DNA of 43,540 bases from CAYMDS01 sp964653195 (GCA_964653195.1 CAZZCX010000011.1:1-43540); one strand, 5' to 3'. Shown: positions 16,759 through 27,600, counted from the first letter of the stretch. Made by a program: numbers and translations. Notes: generated by a model not told the origin, from the sequence alone.

Positions 16759-17526
16759 TCATATTACTAGAACTATATATGCAAGAGCAACTCCAAAAGC
16801 CATAACACCTATGGTAATAAAAACATTCATAAAAACACTTAAAAGAATATACTTCCTAGCCAACGGATTACGTCCCACAGCTTCTACTCCGCGTGTCGAA
16901 GCTCGACCAAAAAACCAAAAACCTCCACCAAAAGACATTGTCGCAATGAAACCAGAAATAATATATCTTAAAGCGTTTATAGGGGATGAGAATGGCGCTC
17001 TGGCTCCTTGAAGTAAACTTGAGATAAGGTTTTCCCTAAGACCTGAGGAAAGCGTCCCAAAGTTGAGATGTAGAGAAGTATATATCATACCTATCTTTTC
17101 CGGATCAGAATTTGTGTATTCTTCTTCTGCAATCCCCACTATATATCCATTTTCTTTTACTTTCTGGGCTACACCAGGGATTGTAGATGTTGTGATAAGG
17201 TCACCTTTCTGAATAATACCGTTTTTGGTGCTTACTCTAACCATTGTCTTTCCTGAGGTTACGACTGAATGCACTCCTACGCGTCCGATAGATTTAAAAG
17301 CTACTGCAGGCTTATTGACTACAACTCCATATACAGTACCGTCATATGGAATAGAGCTTAAACGATACTTTCCATCACTTAAGCTTATAATAGATCCATC
17401 AGGAACTTCTTTTGCATCTATTGATATATCTGTGGCTACACCTTCAGCAATATCCTGCGCTTTTGCAAAAGGTATGAATACTAGAAAACAAAGCAGTAAT
17501 GACAGGCTGAAATATATTATTCTCAC
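16759..17526 (-). CDS. Exported protein with c-subunit-like hairpin lacking the ion-binding carboxylate
   Basis: 255 aa, starting at GTG 17526 with a good ribosome site. Residues 1-23 are a signal peptide (cleavage near AKA/Q). Residues 24-160 form a beta-rich exported domain with GRVGVHSVV, a KGDLITTSTIPGVAQKV turn and GYIVGIA. The same pattern (GRVMVKM, PGEYITTSNESGKAMKA, GFVIGKA) occurs in fibre protein 2 at about 23470-23610. Residues 184-255 look like an F0 c hairpin: Gly-rich helix GFIATMSFGGGFWFFG, cytoplasmic loop TRGVEAVGRNPLARK, then a second helix. The c-ring Asp/Glu, normally 18 residues after the loop Pro, is Ile239 here, and helix 2 has no acid at all. Topology is consistent: exported domain out, GRNP loop in, facing gamma/epsilon. 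It occupies the c position of the operon. It may form a non-conducting ring that displays a fibre-type domain. Confidence 0.8.
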   Translation of the reverse strand: MRIIYFSLSLLLCFLVFIPFAKAQDIAEGVATDISIDAKEVPDGSIISLSDGKYRLSSIPYDGTVYGVVVNKPAVAFKSIGRVGVHSVVTSGKTMVRVSTKNGIIQKGDLITTSTIPGVAQKVKENGYIVGIAEEEYTNSDPEKIGMIYTSLHLNFGTLSSGLRENLISSLLQGARAPFSSPINALRYIISGFIATMSFGGGFWFFGRASTRGVEAVGRNPLARKYILLSVFMNVFITIGVMAFGVALAYIVLVI

Positions 17527-17534
17527 TTCATCTA

Positions 17535-17541
17535 TCTCCTC
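17535..17541 (-). promoter_or_regulatory. Shine-Dalgarno site for the c-like gene
   Basis: On the minus strand GAGGAGA lies 8 nt before the GTG at 17526. This is one of the few strong Shine-Dalgarno sequences in the window and supports GTG as start. The nearby ATG (at 17529-17527) is followed at once by AAG TGA. Confidence 0.8.
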
Positions 17542-17792
17542 ATTTAAGCGTAGTCCATTTTTAGCCTATTTGCAAATAATTTTAACTAATTCATTTGTTT
17601 GATTTAAGTTAAGTTCTAGGTAAAAATCAACTGAAATTAAATTACAAAGCACTTCCCGCTTAATCTAGTAATTAACAATTGTAAAACCCATAAACTGATA
17701 AAAAGATTATTAAATTTAGTTTTATATTCAATTTAACTTATTCAATAAACTTGAAAGTATAATTTCCATATAATAGCCATAAAAACTTGTGT

Positions 17793-17836
17793 TTTTAAAC
17801 TTGGACATAGCCAAATCATTATGTCCAAGTTTAAAA
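17793..17836. repeat. 17 bp perfect inverted repeat (operator candidate 1)
   Basis: TTTTAAACTTGGACATA (17793-17809) and its exact reverse complement (17820-17836) are separated by 10 bp. The core ACTTGGACATA is the same half-site as in the repeat at 18198-18221. There is no following T-run typical of a terminator and no gene ends here, so a protein-binding site is the better reading. Confidence 0.7.
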
Positions 17837-18040
17837 TATCCACTAATTATTTATTGAATAATTAAACAGCTTTTTCACAACTAAAAATACGTAAAAGGAC
17901 GAGTATTAAATCGTGAAATGTATATTTTCACAATTACAAATAAAACTAAAAATAATTAGCAGAAAAAAATATATAGTGCCACATAAATTATAGATTAAAA
18001 ATTAGTACAAGTTTATACAAAAGTAATGTCGTGGAAAGTA

Positions 18041-18124
18041 TCTTATCATAATCTTATCATGAATATTATTTTCACACTTAATTATATATTGAGGCTAATC
18101 ATTATTCTTTTGATAAGCTTATGA
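18041..18124. repeat. Clustered CTTATCA half-sites
   Basis: TCTTATCAT is directly repeated at 18041-18049 and 18052-18060 (11 bp, one helical turn apart). An inverted form TGATAAG/CTTATGA occurs around the palindrome ATAAGCTTAT at 18113-18122, just upstream of the fibre 2 promoter. These could be binding sites for a second regulator, though AT-richness makes chance possible. Confidence 0.35.
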
Positions 18125-18153
18125 TATGAATAACATATATTTTTAGATATAAC

Positions 18154-18183
18154 TTGACACCTCCCTAAACTCATTTTTAAACT
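18154..18183 (+). promoter_or_regulatory. Candidate promoter of fibre gene 2
   Basis: A perfect -35 TTGACA (18154-18159), an 18 bp spacer and TAAACT (18178-18183, 4 of 6 matches). RNA would start near 18190, immediately before the TTGGACAT inverted repeat. Confidence 0.5.
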
Positions 18184-18197
18184 AGAGTTAGACGTAA

Positions 18198-18221
18198 TTG
18201 GACATTTAAAGCTATGTCCAA
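18198..18221. promoter_or_regulatory. Inverted repeat over the fibre gene 2 start (operator candidate 2)
   Basis: TTGGACAT (18198-18205), 8 bp, ATGTCCAA (18214-18221). The second arm includes the first possible ATG of fibre gene 2. The half-sites match those of the 17 bp repeat 380 bp upstream. Its position just after the predicted transcription start is typical of a repressor operator. Fibre protein 2 itself begins with a MerR-type DNA-binding domain, so self-regulation is possible. Confidence 0.6.
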
Positions 18222-21200
18222 CTTTTCTAAACTATATATGGAAGAAAAACTGCTCACCATCCAACAAGCTGCGGAAATACTGGGCGTGTCGACTAAAACT
18301 CTACGGCGTTGGGAGGAGAAAGGTATACTTAATGCGCTACGTACTGCCGGAAATCAGAGAAGATATACACAAAGACAACTTAAAGAATTTCAGGAAAATA
18401 AAGAGGCAAAAACTCAAACTTCTAACTCTATCCCGAATCCAGAATCAAATAAAATATCCATTTTCCAAAATAAACGATTTATGATTTTAGGCAGCGGAAT
18501 CCTGACTTCCCTTCTTTTTATGGTGTCTGTCGCTGTTTTCGGGTTTAGTGATGTAAATTCTCTAAATAAGTATACATCTGTTTTTTCAAATATTTCAGCT
18601 AAGTTACTTAAGCATAATTCAAATGAAATTTCAGCCTTTAAAAAACAAAGCATTAGCTCACTTGTTTTAGCCGACACTGATACGAATAGAGACTTTTTCT
18701 TGCAAATCAATGCGCCCACTGAATTTACTGATATAGTCCATTTGAAAGATGAACTACTTGTAGATAAATTCGCTACATTCTCAGCGAATATCACAGCACC
18801 GAACGTAATTTACTCTCTCACCCAAGGAACAGGCATCAGCATCACTACTGGACAAACTCCTACCATATCAAATACTGGCGTACTATCACTTCAAGGAGAA
18901 GCTGGTGCAATTGAATTTACAGGAAGTGATGGCCTAAGCGTGAACGGCTTAAGTCTAGCTAATACTGATAAAGGATCTAGTCAAAATATATTCAAAACAA
19001 TAAAAATTGGATCAGAAGATATCACTGCTGGAAGCAACACAGATATTTTAGAAATTCTTGCTGGTACTGGAATTACTTTATCGGCTGATACAGATAACAA
19101 ACAGGTAACCATAACCGGTATCTCACCAGGCTGGACAGATGATGGAACAGTAATTCGTCTCACTTCATCATCAGACTCGGTAGGGATCGGCACAACCGAT
19201 CCATCTTCATTTAAATTGCAGGTGGAAGGAAGTGTCGGACCGAATACAAATAATACATTTGATTTAGGTTCATCTGTACTGCAATGGAGAGATGCTCATT
19301 TTGGTAGAGATGTATATATCGGTGGAAATCTTATCTCAACGAGCGGAATATCTGCATTCTGGCAACGAGCAAGTGGAGTCGTAGCTCCAGCTTACATCAC
19401 GGATGATCTGGTACTTGGCGGTACAGGCACAACGAGTGCTAAGTTCCAAATTATTGGCGCTTCAGGTAACGCAACAACTTCCGGCAATCTTACATTTAAT
19501 ACTGCAGGTCAAATTCAAACAACAAGTAATCAAACTTTAACAGTTGGAGGAAATAGCACGGGAAATATAAATCTTAATCCCCTCAACGGCACCGGATATG
19601 TAGGTATAGGTACTGCCTCCCCCCTTGCGACATTGGATGTAGCGGGAAATGCCTCAGCATCTGGAAATCTTACACTTTACGGCGGTACAAGGTCAATTAA
19701 TACGACAAGTATGAATAATTTTAATATTGGTGGGGCGTATACCGGACTGATAACTATTGACAGTGGGACAGGAAATATAACGCTTTCCGATAACACCACT
19801 TTTTCAAATGGCTTCACTATAAATAACGATTTATTCACAAACTTGACAGGAGATGGGCTTAAAGTAGATACAGGAGTATTAAGTGTCAAATTATTGACTG
19901 CTTCTGATAGTGCAGGCACTACCTCATCCCGTTCCGGTCTGGAATTTAGAGATTCAGGTTCATTAACTTTGCTTCAAGGATGTGCAAATGCTCAAATACT
20001 CAAATGGGACGAGCCTAATGGAATTTGGTCTTGCGCAGCCGATTCTGGTGGGGGTTCAAGTGGAATTATTACTGTAAATGGCGATTCTCAATCACTAACA
20101 GATACTGAAACATTGGAATTTAATTCACAAGACTTTGATCTTATTGATAACTCATCTACAGCAATAATAACCTTAGACAGCACACTTACCCGCTTCAGGA
20201 TAGCAAGTGGAGCTACTTATGCTTCAAATGTCACTACTGATCTACTTCTTGGCGGTACTGCCACCTCATCTGCCAAGTTTGGATTCCTCAATGTAGCAGG
20301 AGGNNNNNNNNNNNNNNNNNNNNNNNNNNNNNNNNNNNNNNNNNNNNNNNNNNNNNNNNNNNNNNNNNNNNNNNNNNNNNNNNNNNNNNNNNNNNNNNNN
20401 NNNGACAGCTTTCAGTTGAAGGATCGGTATTGGATATAGACTCGCTTAGTTTTGTAGGCGTAGGTGAATTGATAACAGCGTCAGGTGATCTGACGCTTAA
20501 TCCTTCCGATGATGTTGTATTCGCTAATGGTAAAGTATTCTCCATAGGCGGTAATGCAGGAGATGTGGCATATAACGCGATTGGAGATAGTCTTACCGGC
20601 GCTACACAGGTAGACTCAGATGATGATTTGTTTGTTGAAGGAGTATTCCAGGCAACAGCAATCTATCAGGGAGGATATCTTGTCTGTGATTCCGCAGGCA
20701 ATAACTGTCCGACAGCAGGATCAGGTGGATCTAAGTGGAATCTATCAGCTAATGCCATCTCCCCTTTCAATTCAACTCTTGATGTATTAGTTGGCGGTAC
20801 TGCCACCTCATCTGCCAAGTTTGGATTCCTCAATGTAGCAGGAGGTACACCTACAGCTTCCATATCAGCTAATTCAGGAAACAATGCACTCTTTATCACT
20901 GGTAACGGTAATCTTGCGACAACCAATATGCAGAATCTGACACTTGGTGGAGCAACTACCGGAGGTGTCACTTTGGATTCCGGTGTAGGAAACGTAATAG
21001 TAACAGATGATCTGCAGGTAAATGGAAATGATATAGCTGATTCAACCGGAACAAATAGAATAGGTCTTGGGGCAACTACCACTTTAACCAATACAACATT
21101 CACCCTTTCAGGGACAACAACCTTAAACGGTTTGGCACTGACAGCAATTAATGGTGGTGCTACAGGAATAGACTTTACTGAATTTGATGTAGATGCGGGA

Positions 21201-24200
21201 ACTGGATCTGTAACGATTAATGATACAGCAAACCTGGGACAGCTTTCAGTTGAAGGATCGGTATTGGATATAGACTCGCTTAGTTTTGTAGGAACAGGAC
21301 TTCTTTCATCAGCTGGCACCTTGACTCTCACTCCATCTACAACTCTTAATCTTAATTCTACTGGGGCTATGACTCTTGATTCCTCCACAGACATCATACT
21401 TGATGCAGATGATGCAGATGTACTCTTTAAAGATAATGGTACTACATTTGCAACATTTACCAACTCAGGTACAGATTTGACCATAGCAGCTGCTGGAGGG
21501 AATATTTTATCATCAAACGTCTTAAATATAGGAGGAGCTGCAGCAGCTGCATATAATTACTTCGGTTCAGACATATCAGGAGTATCTACTCCAGATAGCG
21601 TTGCGGATCTTTATGTACAGGATGAACTTGAGGTAGATGGAACTACACGATTTGGGAATGTCACATACACATGGCCAGGCTCAGATGGCGTATCAGGCTA
21701 CGCTCTAACTACCAATGGCACAGGAACTCTCTCATGGACTGATCCTGTCACTATTGGCTCAAACTGGAACCTATCATCTGGTGCACTGCGTTCAAAGAAC
21801 TCAACAGTCGATCTGCTTCTTGGCGGAACTGCTTCTAGCTCGGCAAAATTTGCAGTTCTCAATATGAACAGTGGTACACCTACTGCAAGTATATCTGCGA
21901 ATTCTGGAAATAATGCAGCCTACCTAAGCGGAGTAGGCACACTTGCGACTACAAATATGCAAACACTTACTCTAGGAAGCGCTTCAACGGGTGATGTACT
22001 AGTGCAACCAAATGGAGATACAGACGATTATTTCAGATTCCGGTCAGATGGAACAAATCTGACACTAGATGGCGTCGGAAATACAAATCTTACTCTCGGT
22101 GGTACAGGTACAGCCAATATAAATCTAGGTACTGATGCAACAGCCAGAAGCATATCCATAGGAAATAACACTGGTGCTACAGCACTTAACTTTACCTCAG
22201 GCACTGGCTCACAAACACACACTTCCAACGTGGTTACCGGCACTACTACCACTTCCGGCTTTGTATTTGATGCAACTGCCATAACATCAGGAACTGGTGC
22301 CTACTTTACATCTGACTCAATTGTTGATGGAAAATTGGTTGACATCAACACTGCAGCAGCTAATACCCTAACCTCGGGAACACTACTGAATTTAGCAAAT
22401 TCTTCGTCTGCATTAACAAGCGGTAATTTGCTATCATCTTCCTACACTGGGACAGCAGCCTTTACAGGAGCACTAAATAATTTCAGTTGGATCCCTGGAT
22501 CATCTGCGACTGCTACAGGTGACTTATTCCGTCTGCAGCTTGGAGCAAATGGCAATATCGGAAATATATTTAATGTCCTTGATTCAACTTCAAGTCTATT
22601 TTCAATTACAGAAACACAGATCACATCAGCTCTGCCCCACCAGTTCACAGCTGCAGGGGATGTATCTATAGCATATGATCTACAATTCACAAACCAATCA
22701 AGTAGTTACATCAAATCCTATGCCCCGATGTATCTTGAAACCGGCGAATCATGGGAATCAAATAATTTAACACTTAGGACATTCAACAACGGAACTATAG
22801 TACTTGATACTCCGACTGGCACAGGTGGCGTAAGTATCGGCACTGATAGTCTTGTCGGTAAGTTCATGGTTTCAGGTAGAAAAGTCGGCCAAGCACTTGT
22901 AACCTTAAATGAGTCAGGTGACCAGAATATCTTGTCAGCAAGCGCATCTGGTAGTACAGTTTTTAACCTTGATAGGACTGGAGGTCTAACAATTGCAGGA
23001 GCTCCAACTACAGCGATAAATATATCAAATACAAGTGTAACTACTGATATCAGTTTACAAAATGGAGAAACAATTAATAATAATACCAATGGCGAGATAC
23101 AATTAGACGCACAGGTTCGTGTGGATCTTAATGAAGGTACGGCTACTGAAGGAGTATGTTCAGATGGAAACGATACAGGAGGCGGTGGAGGAAATGTACT
23201 TCTTTATGATTGTTCAGGAACACCAGCAGCCGACTATATGGAGATGTATGCAGTCGAAATAGGTATTGAAACCGGAGATATCCTTATACCAGGAAGCACT
23301 TATGTCACTACAGACAACGGAACGAGATTAACAAAATTAACAAAAAGTACAACCCCTTATCAATCATCAGTTATAGGTATTGCATCAGATCCTGATAACG
23401 CCGGAGATTTCAATAGCATCGGATACAATATACGTCCAGAAGATAACTCTTATCCGGTAGCCTTAAATGGTCGCGTAATGGTGAAAATGTCAGAATCTTC
23501 ACCGGCCATATTACCGGGCGAATACATTACTACGTCAAATGAAAGTGGTAAAGCTATGAAGGCAATTCAGACAGGGTTTGTAATCGGAAAAGCTTTAGAA
23601 TCATGGTCACCAGGAAGCGGAAAAGACCGGGTGTTAGTATTTGTAAATAACATGTGGTATGACCCGAATATCACTATTAATCCAAGCGGTAATATTAGTA
23701 TATTTGCAGATCCCCTTAACCCCGAATCTTATCTAGCCAAAGACCAAAATGGTGAAAATGTAACGAAAGACAGCACATATAATAATCTAAGTGCTGCAAA
23801 TGTAAAAGCAGGTGGAATTGATGCACAAAAGATCACTCTAAATGGTATTGATATATTAGATATACTTTCAAATGCTACTTCAGCAACTGATTCTTCATCG
23901 CAATCGAATATAAAATCAGATGAAATTGATGCTATAAATACCGAGCTTATCGGACTTGAAGTAGGACTTAATGATACAAATACACGAATCAGCAATTTAG
24001 AGAATTTGTTTGCAGAATCCGCTTCGGAATCAGCCTTCCTTAAAGATATACTTTCAGGCCAAATTCTTGGTGCGAGTACATCAGCCGAACTAAATCAAAC
24101 TTTAGAGGCACTCGATGTAGAAACTGCTACAGTATCCGGATCACTTCAGGTCCTTGGCAGAACCGTATTAAATGACTTGGGAGTTACAGGTAATATAACA

Positions 24201-24575
24201 TCCGGTATTCTATCAATTCACGGTCTGGATGGAGAAATTAATACTCTGGGTAATCCGCTTAAACTACAAAGCTATGGACTTGAAAACCTGGATATAATGA
24301 ATGGTAAGATAGTAATGGATACCAAAGGAAATATAAATATTAATACTGGACAGATTGTCGGTAATGATACATTTAGAGGTGAAGAAGTACTCGTTTCGAA
24401 TTCAAACAGTATAGCAATAGATCAAAACTGGTCAACTAAACCGAAGACTATAAATGTCACACCATCATTCAACACGACAGTCTGGGTGGAAAATATTACA
24501 GAAAATGGATTTACTATAAAAACAGGAAGTAAATCTTCTGTGAATCAAAAAATCTACTGGATGGCTATCTGGTAA
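18214..24575 (+). CDS. Giant surface-fibre protein with MerR-type HTH N-terminus (fibre protein 2; interrupted by assembly gap)
   Basis: One gene split by the N run at 20304-20403. The frame before the gap and the frame after it (20405 onward) differ only because the 100 Ns are arbitrary. Repeat comparison predicts 392 bp missing, giving about 2217 aa in one frame. Residues about 10-60 are a MerR/excisionase HTH (TIQQAAEILGVSTKTLRRWE) with the wing 'RTAGNQRRYT'. A single membrane helix follows at about 89-112. The rest is fibre: repeated modules with 'GGTATSSAKF', 'TPTASISANSGNN', 'GIGTT/ASP', and near the C-terminus (about 23230-23640) the exported domain shared with the c-like subunit. The end resembles fibre protein 1 (LQVLG...DLGVTG...KIVMDTKGN; last residues YWMAIW). 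No S74 protease is seen. ATG 18238 (MEEKLLTIQQ) is an equally good start and would leave the operator in the leader. The HTH is probably inside the cell and the fibre outside. Confidence 0.85.
20249..20303 (+). repeat. 55 bp exact repeat ending at the gap
   Basis: Identical to 20791-20845; the base before it differs (C versus G). It ends exactly at the first N. It encodes the 'GGTATSSAKFGFLNVAGG' fibre module. Confidence 0.9.
20304..20403. other. Assembly gap (100 N)
   Basis: A run of exactly 100 N, the conventional placeholder for an unknown length. Both flanks are 55 bp exact copies of the ends of the 20791-21292 repeat, which points to a collapsed repeat. Expected true content is about 392 bp identical or nearly identical to 20846-21237, which restores one reading frame. 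Confidence 0.9.
20791..21292 (+). repeat. 502 bp fibre repeat, second copy (first copy hidden in the gap)
   Basis: Its first 55 bp match 20249-20303 and its last 55 bp (21238-21292) match 20404-20458, with mismatches immediately outside. With a 392 bp gap, both matches have the same offset of 834 bp, that is 278 codons in frame. The unit encodes fibre modules from 'GGTATSSAKF' to 'VLDIDSLSFVG'. Confidence 0.75.
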
Positions 24576-24587
24576 ATCCACATAAGC

Positions 24588-24672
24588 TGTCGTTCCCGCG
24601 ACCTTGACTGCCGGCAGGCAGGAAGCGGGAATCCATGATCAGACAATATCCCGGATCAAGTCCGGGATGACA
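24588..24672 (+). repeat. Palindromic repeat element between fibre gene 2 and the LamG gene
   Basis: Bounded by TGTC...GACA. It contains TTCCCGC...GCGGGAA enclosing TGCCGGCAGGCA, then ATCCCGGA-tcaag-TCCGGGAT. The right hairpin and ends match the elements at 7785-7855 and 38403-38428. Markedly GC-rich against its surroundings. It could also act as a hairpin protecting or ending the fibre 2 transcript; there is no strong T-run. Confidence 0.75.
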
Positions 24673-24680
24673 TCTTTATT

Positions 24681-27600
24681 ATGAAATTTAATCTTTATAA
24701 AAATTTACCTTCTATAAACTGGCGACATCTTCGTTTCATTCTTTGGCGGAAATTCAGTCATATACATTTTAGACGGCCAAATAAAAAAAGCCTTTTTCGC
24801 CTTGCATTTATTTTAATTCTGGTAATTCTTTCACAAGTAGTTATACTTAAATATTTCAAGCCGGGAATGGCATCTGCCTGGTATAACGAATCGTGGCTTT
24901 ATAGAAAAGCAATAGTAGTAGGCAATTCCGGCAGTGAGCAAACAAATAAAGTAGTTACTGTAACGGTAAATACTGCTTCGCTTATAGATTCAGGAAAATT
25001 GAAAAGCAGCTGCGAAGACATAAGATTCACGAATTCTGCAGGAACACTACTTGATCACCGTACGAAAACTGGAATAAGATTCCAAAGTGCTGATGTCGAA
25101 CTAGCAAGCGCAAGCGGGACACTTATCACAAATACCTTTACCGTTCCAGAAGCACGTTCAAATCAAATCCTGATAGCTGTAGTACATGCAACTCGATCCG
25201 ATCAGACAGAAATTGGCATAGACAGCGTTACCTTCAATGGAGATACTATGACAAGTGCTGTTACCTTAGACAGTGAACATTCCAGCCGAAGACTATTAAG
25301 TGCTGTTTATTATCTAATTAATCCTGACACGGGAACAGAACTAGATCTGGATGTCGATCTAACTAATTCAGCAGCTGCTAGGGCAGTTTCGACTATGCTT
25401 TTTACAGGGGTTGACCTTGATGACCCGATTGAGACTACCGCAACGAATTATGCTGCAGCTAGCACGGAGTTGTCTGTTACTGGAACGACGCTACTTGATA
25501 ACAGCTATATAGTTGGTGGCTTTACCAGAGAAGGAGGACTATCCAATGCGGCAAGGCCTGCGCTTGACCTACCTGCACGCCAAACATATGTAAGCGTTGA
25601 AAGTGTTAATGAATCAGATTTACAAGTGGCTGGAGGGTTCTTGAAAGCAGCCACAGATGGTTCTTATTCTCTAACAGGCCGTACACATGTATCGGGAGGC
25701 GGTAACACCAATTGGAATGGTTCATGGGCAGAGTTAAATGAGGCAGATTGTGACAATACAGCTACCGATTTTGAAGTTCTTATGCCCACAATCGCTAATG
25801 GGGACAATACTATATACATGTATTATGGCAATACTTCAGCCAGCAGCAATGAGGCAACTCTTACTGATTCTTCCAGAGCCATAGAGTATGTAAGAACTAC
25901 TTCGGTAAGCGATGATGACGGTGCCTCATCAGCCTCTTTCAGTCATCACCTATGCGGAAGTCCCACTGAGTGTACTGCAACAGACAAGGTCTTAGTAGTT
26001 GTTATTCACGCCCAAAACAGCAGCGAGCCAGCAATCGGTCACATTGATACGCTAAGCGTAAAATACAATGGTGATCCACTTATCAAACAAGCATTTAGAG
26101 ATCAAAGTGATGCACGTTATCAAACAACTGAAGTATGGATGTTGATAAATCCTGATATAGGTAACTACAGTGTAGATGTACAATTCTCTTTAACTACTAA
26201 TGCGTTTGCCATAGCTGCGATGACCTTTGAAAATGTCGAGCAAAAACATTTTGTCCATGAAGTAGATTCTGATGGCTCAGGTAGCACTATTACCCAATCG
26301 CTTAGTTTTAATACTTCCATTGATGATAGTTTAATTGTCGGTGGCGCGATGAGAAGAAACCTAAACGATTGGCAGGTAGACGTAGACAGTCCAGGAATAT
26401 ATACATATGATATAGATCAAACTGATGATCTTAATCGCACAGTTATTGAAGCATCCGGCGGTTACCAAGAAGCAGCATCGGCAGGTGTACAAAGTATGGA
26501 TTTCTCTATTTCAGGAGGTACGTCAGGCAATGCAGAATTGATGACATCTGCAGGCATAGCACTCCAGCCGGAAACAGACTATGATGACTTCACTCCTACA
26601 TCAGGACCAACTTTAAGCTCTGAAGAATCACAGAGTCCACATGCGATATTTCTTAAATTTGATGAAGGTGTTGATGATAGCTGTCCAAGTGGAAAAGATG
26701 CATGTGATAGCGGGCTTGAAGAAAATGATGCTACGCATAGCGCAAGTTTGATGTGGAAACAGGAAGATATGTGCGTATCCGGAAAATGTCTATTCTTTGA
26801 TGGTACAGATGATACAGCAACTGTCACAAATACCGGATCAATTGATCTTAACGATTCGCTTGCTGATAATTTCACATTTTCTACCTGGGTGAGAGTAAAC
26901 TCAGACGGTGAAGGCAGCGTGGGTGAGATATTTGATAAAGGTGGAACTACATACCTGAGAACCACAAATGATGGATCTGATGGATACGCTGACCTTGAAG
27001 CATCCCTTGATCTGGGGACAGCCGGATCTGCAAATGATGCAACTGTAACTATAACAAACGGTATAAATATGAATCGTTGGCATCATATAGCTGTCACATA
27101 TACTGATGATGCGGATGATGAGATTACTATCTATATAGACGGTGTAAACCGCGGTGCCAGTACAAATGGCAGTGGTGCACCTGCAACAGACGCAAATGAT
27201 CTTTTGATTGGAGGATCAACCGGTGCAAATTTCCATGGATTTATCGATGAATTCAAAATATACTATACAGAGCGCACAGCAGCACAGATAAAACTAGATA
27301 CTCAGCTTGAATCAACTTATGAAGGATCTTCAGCAAGTTTTGGTGGAAATCAGAAATATTTATCTAATGGACTTTTAGCATACTGGAAAATGGATGATGC
27401 CGGCTCAGCAAGCGTTACAGATTCATCAGGTAATAATTTTAATCTTACCAATAGCTCTACAAGCGTAGCTCAATCAACAGGTAAATTTCATTATGCTTCG
27501 TACTTTGATAATTCAAGTGATCTTTTGATTCTTACAGGTAATATGTCAAGACCTGCGCAAACGTTTGCTTTTTGGGTATATCCCACAAACCTAACTGACA

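Larger units (their letters stand above)
17527..18213. other. Regulatory intergenic region between ATPase cluster and fibre gene 2
   Basis: This 687 bp has no coding frame. It separates the divergent c-like and fibre 2 genes and contains two inverted repeats with the half-site TTGGACAT (17793-17836, 18198-18221), a group of CTTATCA half-sites (18041-18124) and a TTGACA promoter for fibre gene 2 (18154-18183). No equally clear promoter for the ATPase cluster is seen; a minus-strand TATACT at 17761-17756 is a weak candidate. Confidence 0.7.

Noticed and set aside
17793..17836. A Rho-independent terminator
   Set aside because: No gene ends nearby on either strand and no T-run follows. The shared half-site with 18198-18221 fits an operator better.
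19400..22300. A CRISPR array, suggested by many short repeats
   Set aside because: The repeats are in-frame protein modules of varying length and sequence inside one open frame, without constant repeats and spacers; no cas genes are present.
20430..24575. A separate gene starting at ATG 20430 after the gap
   Set aside because: The sequence before that ATG continues a fibre repeat found intact at 21238-21292, and the frame joins the upstream part if 392 bp are missing.
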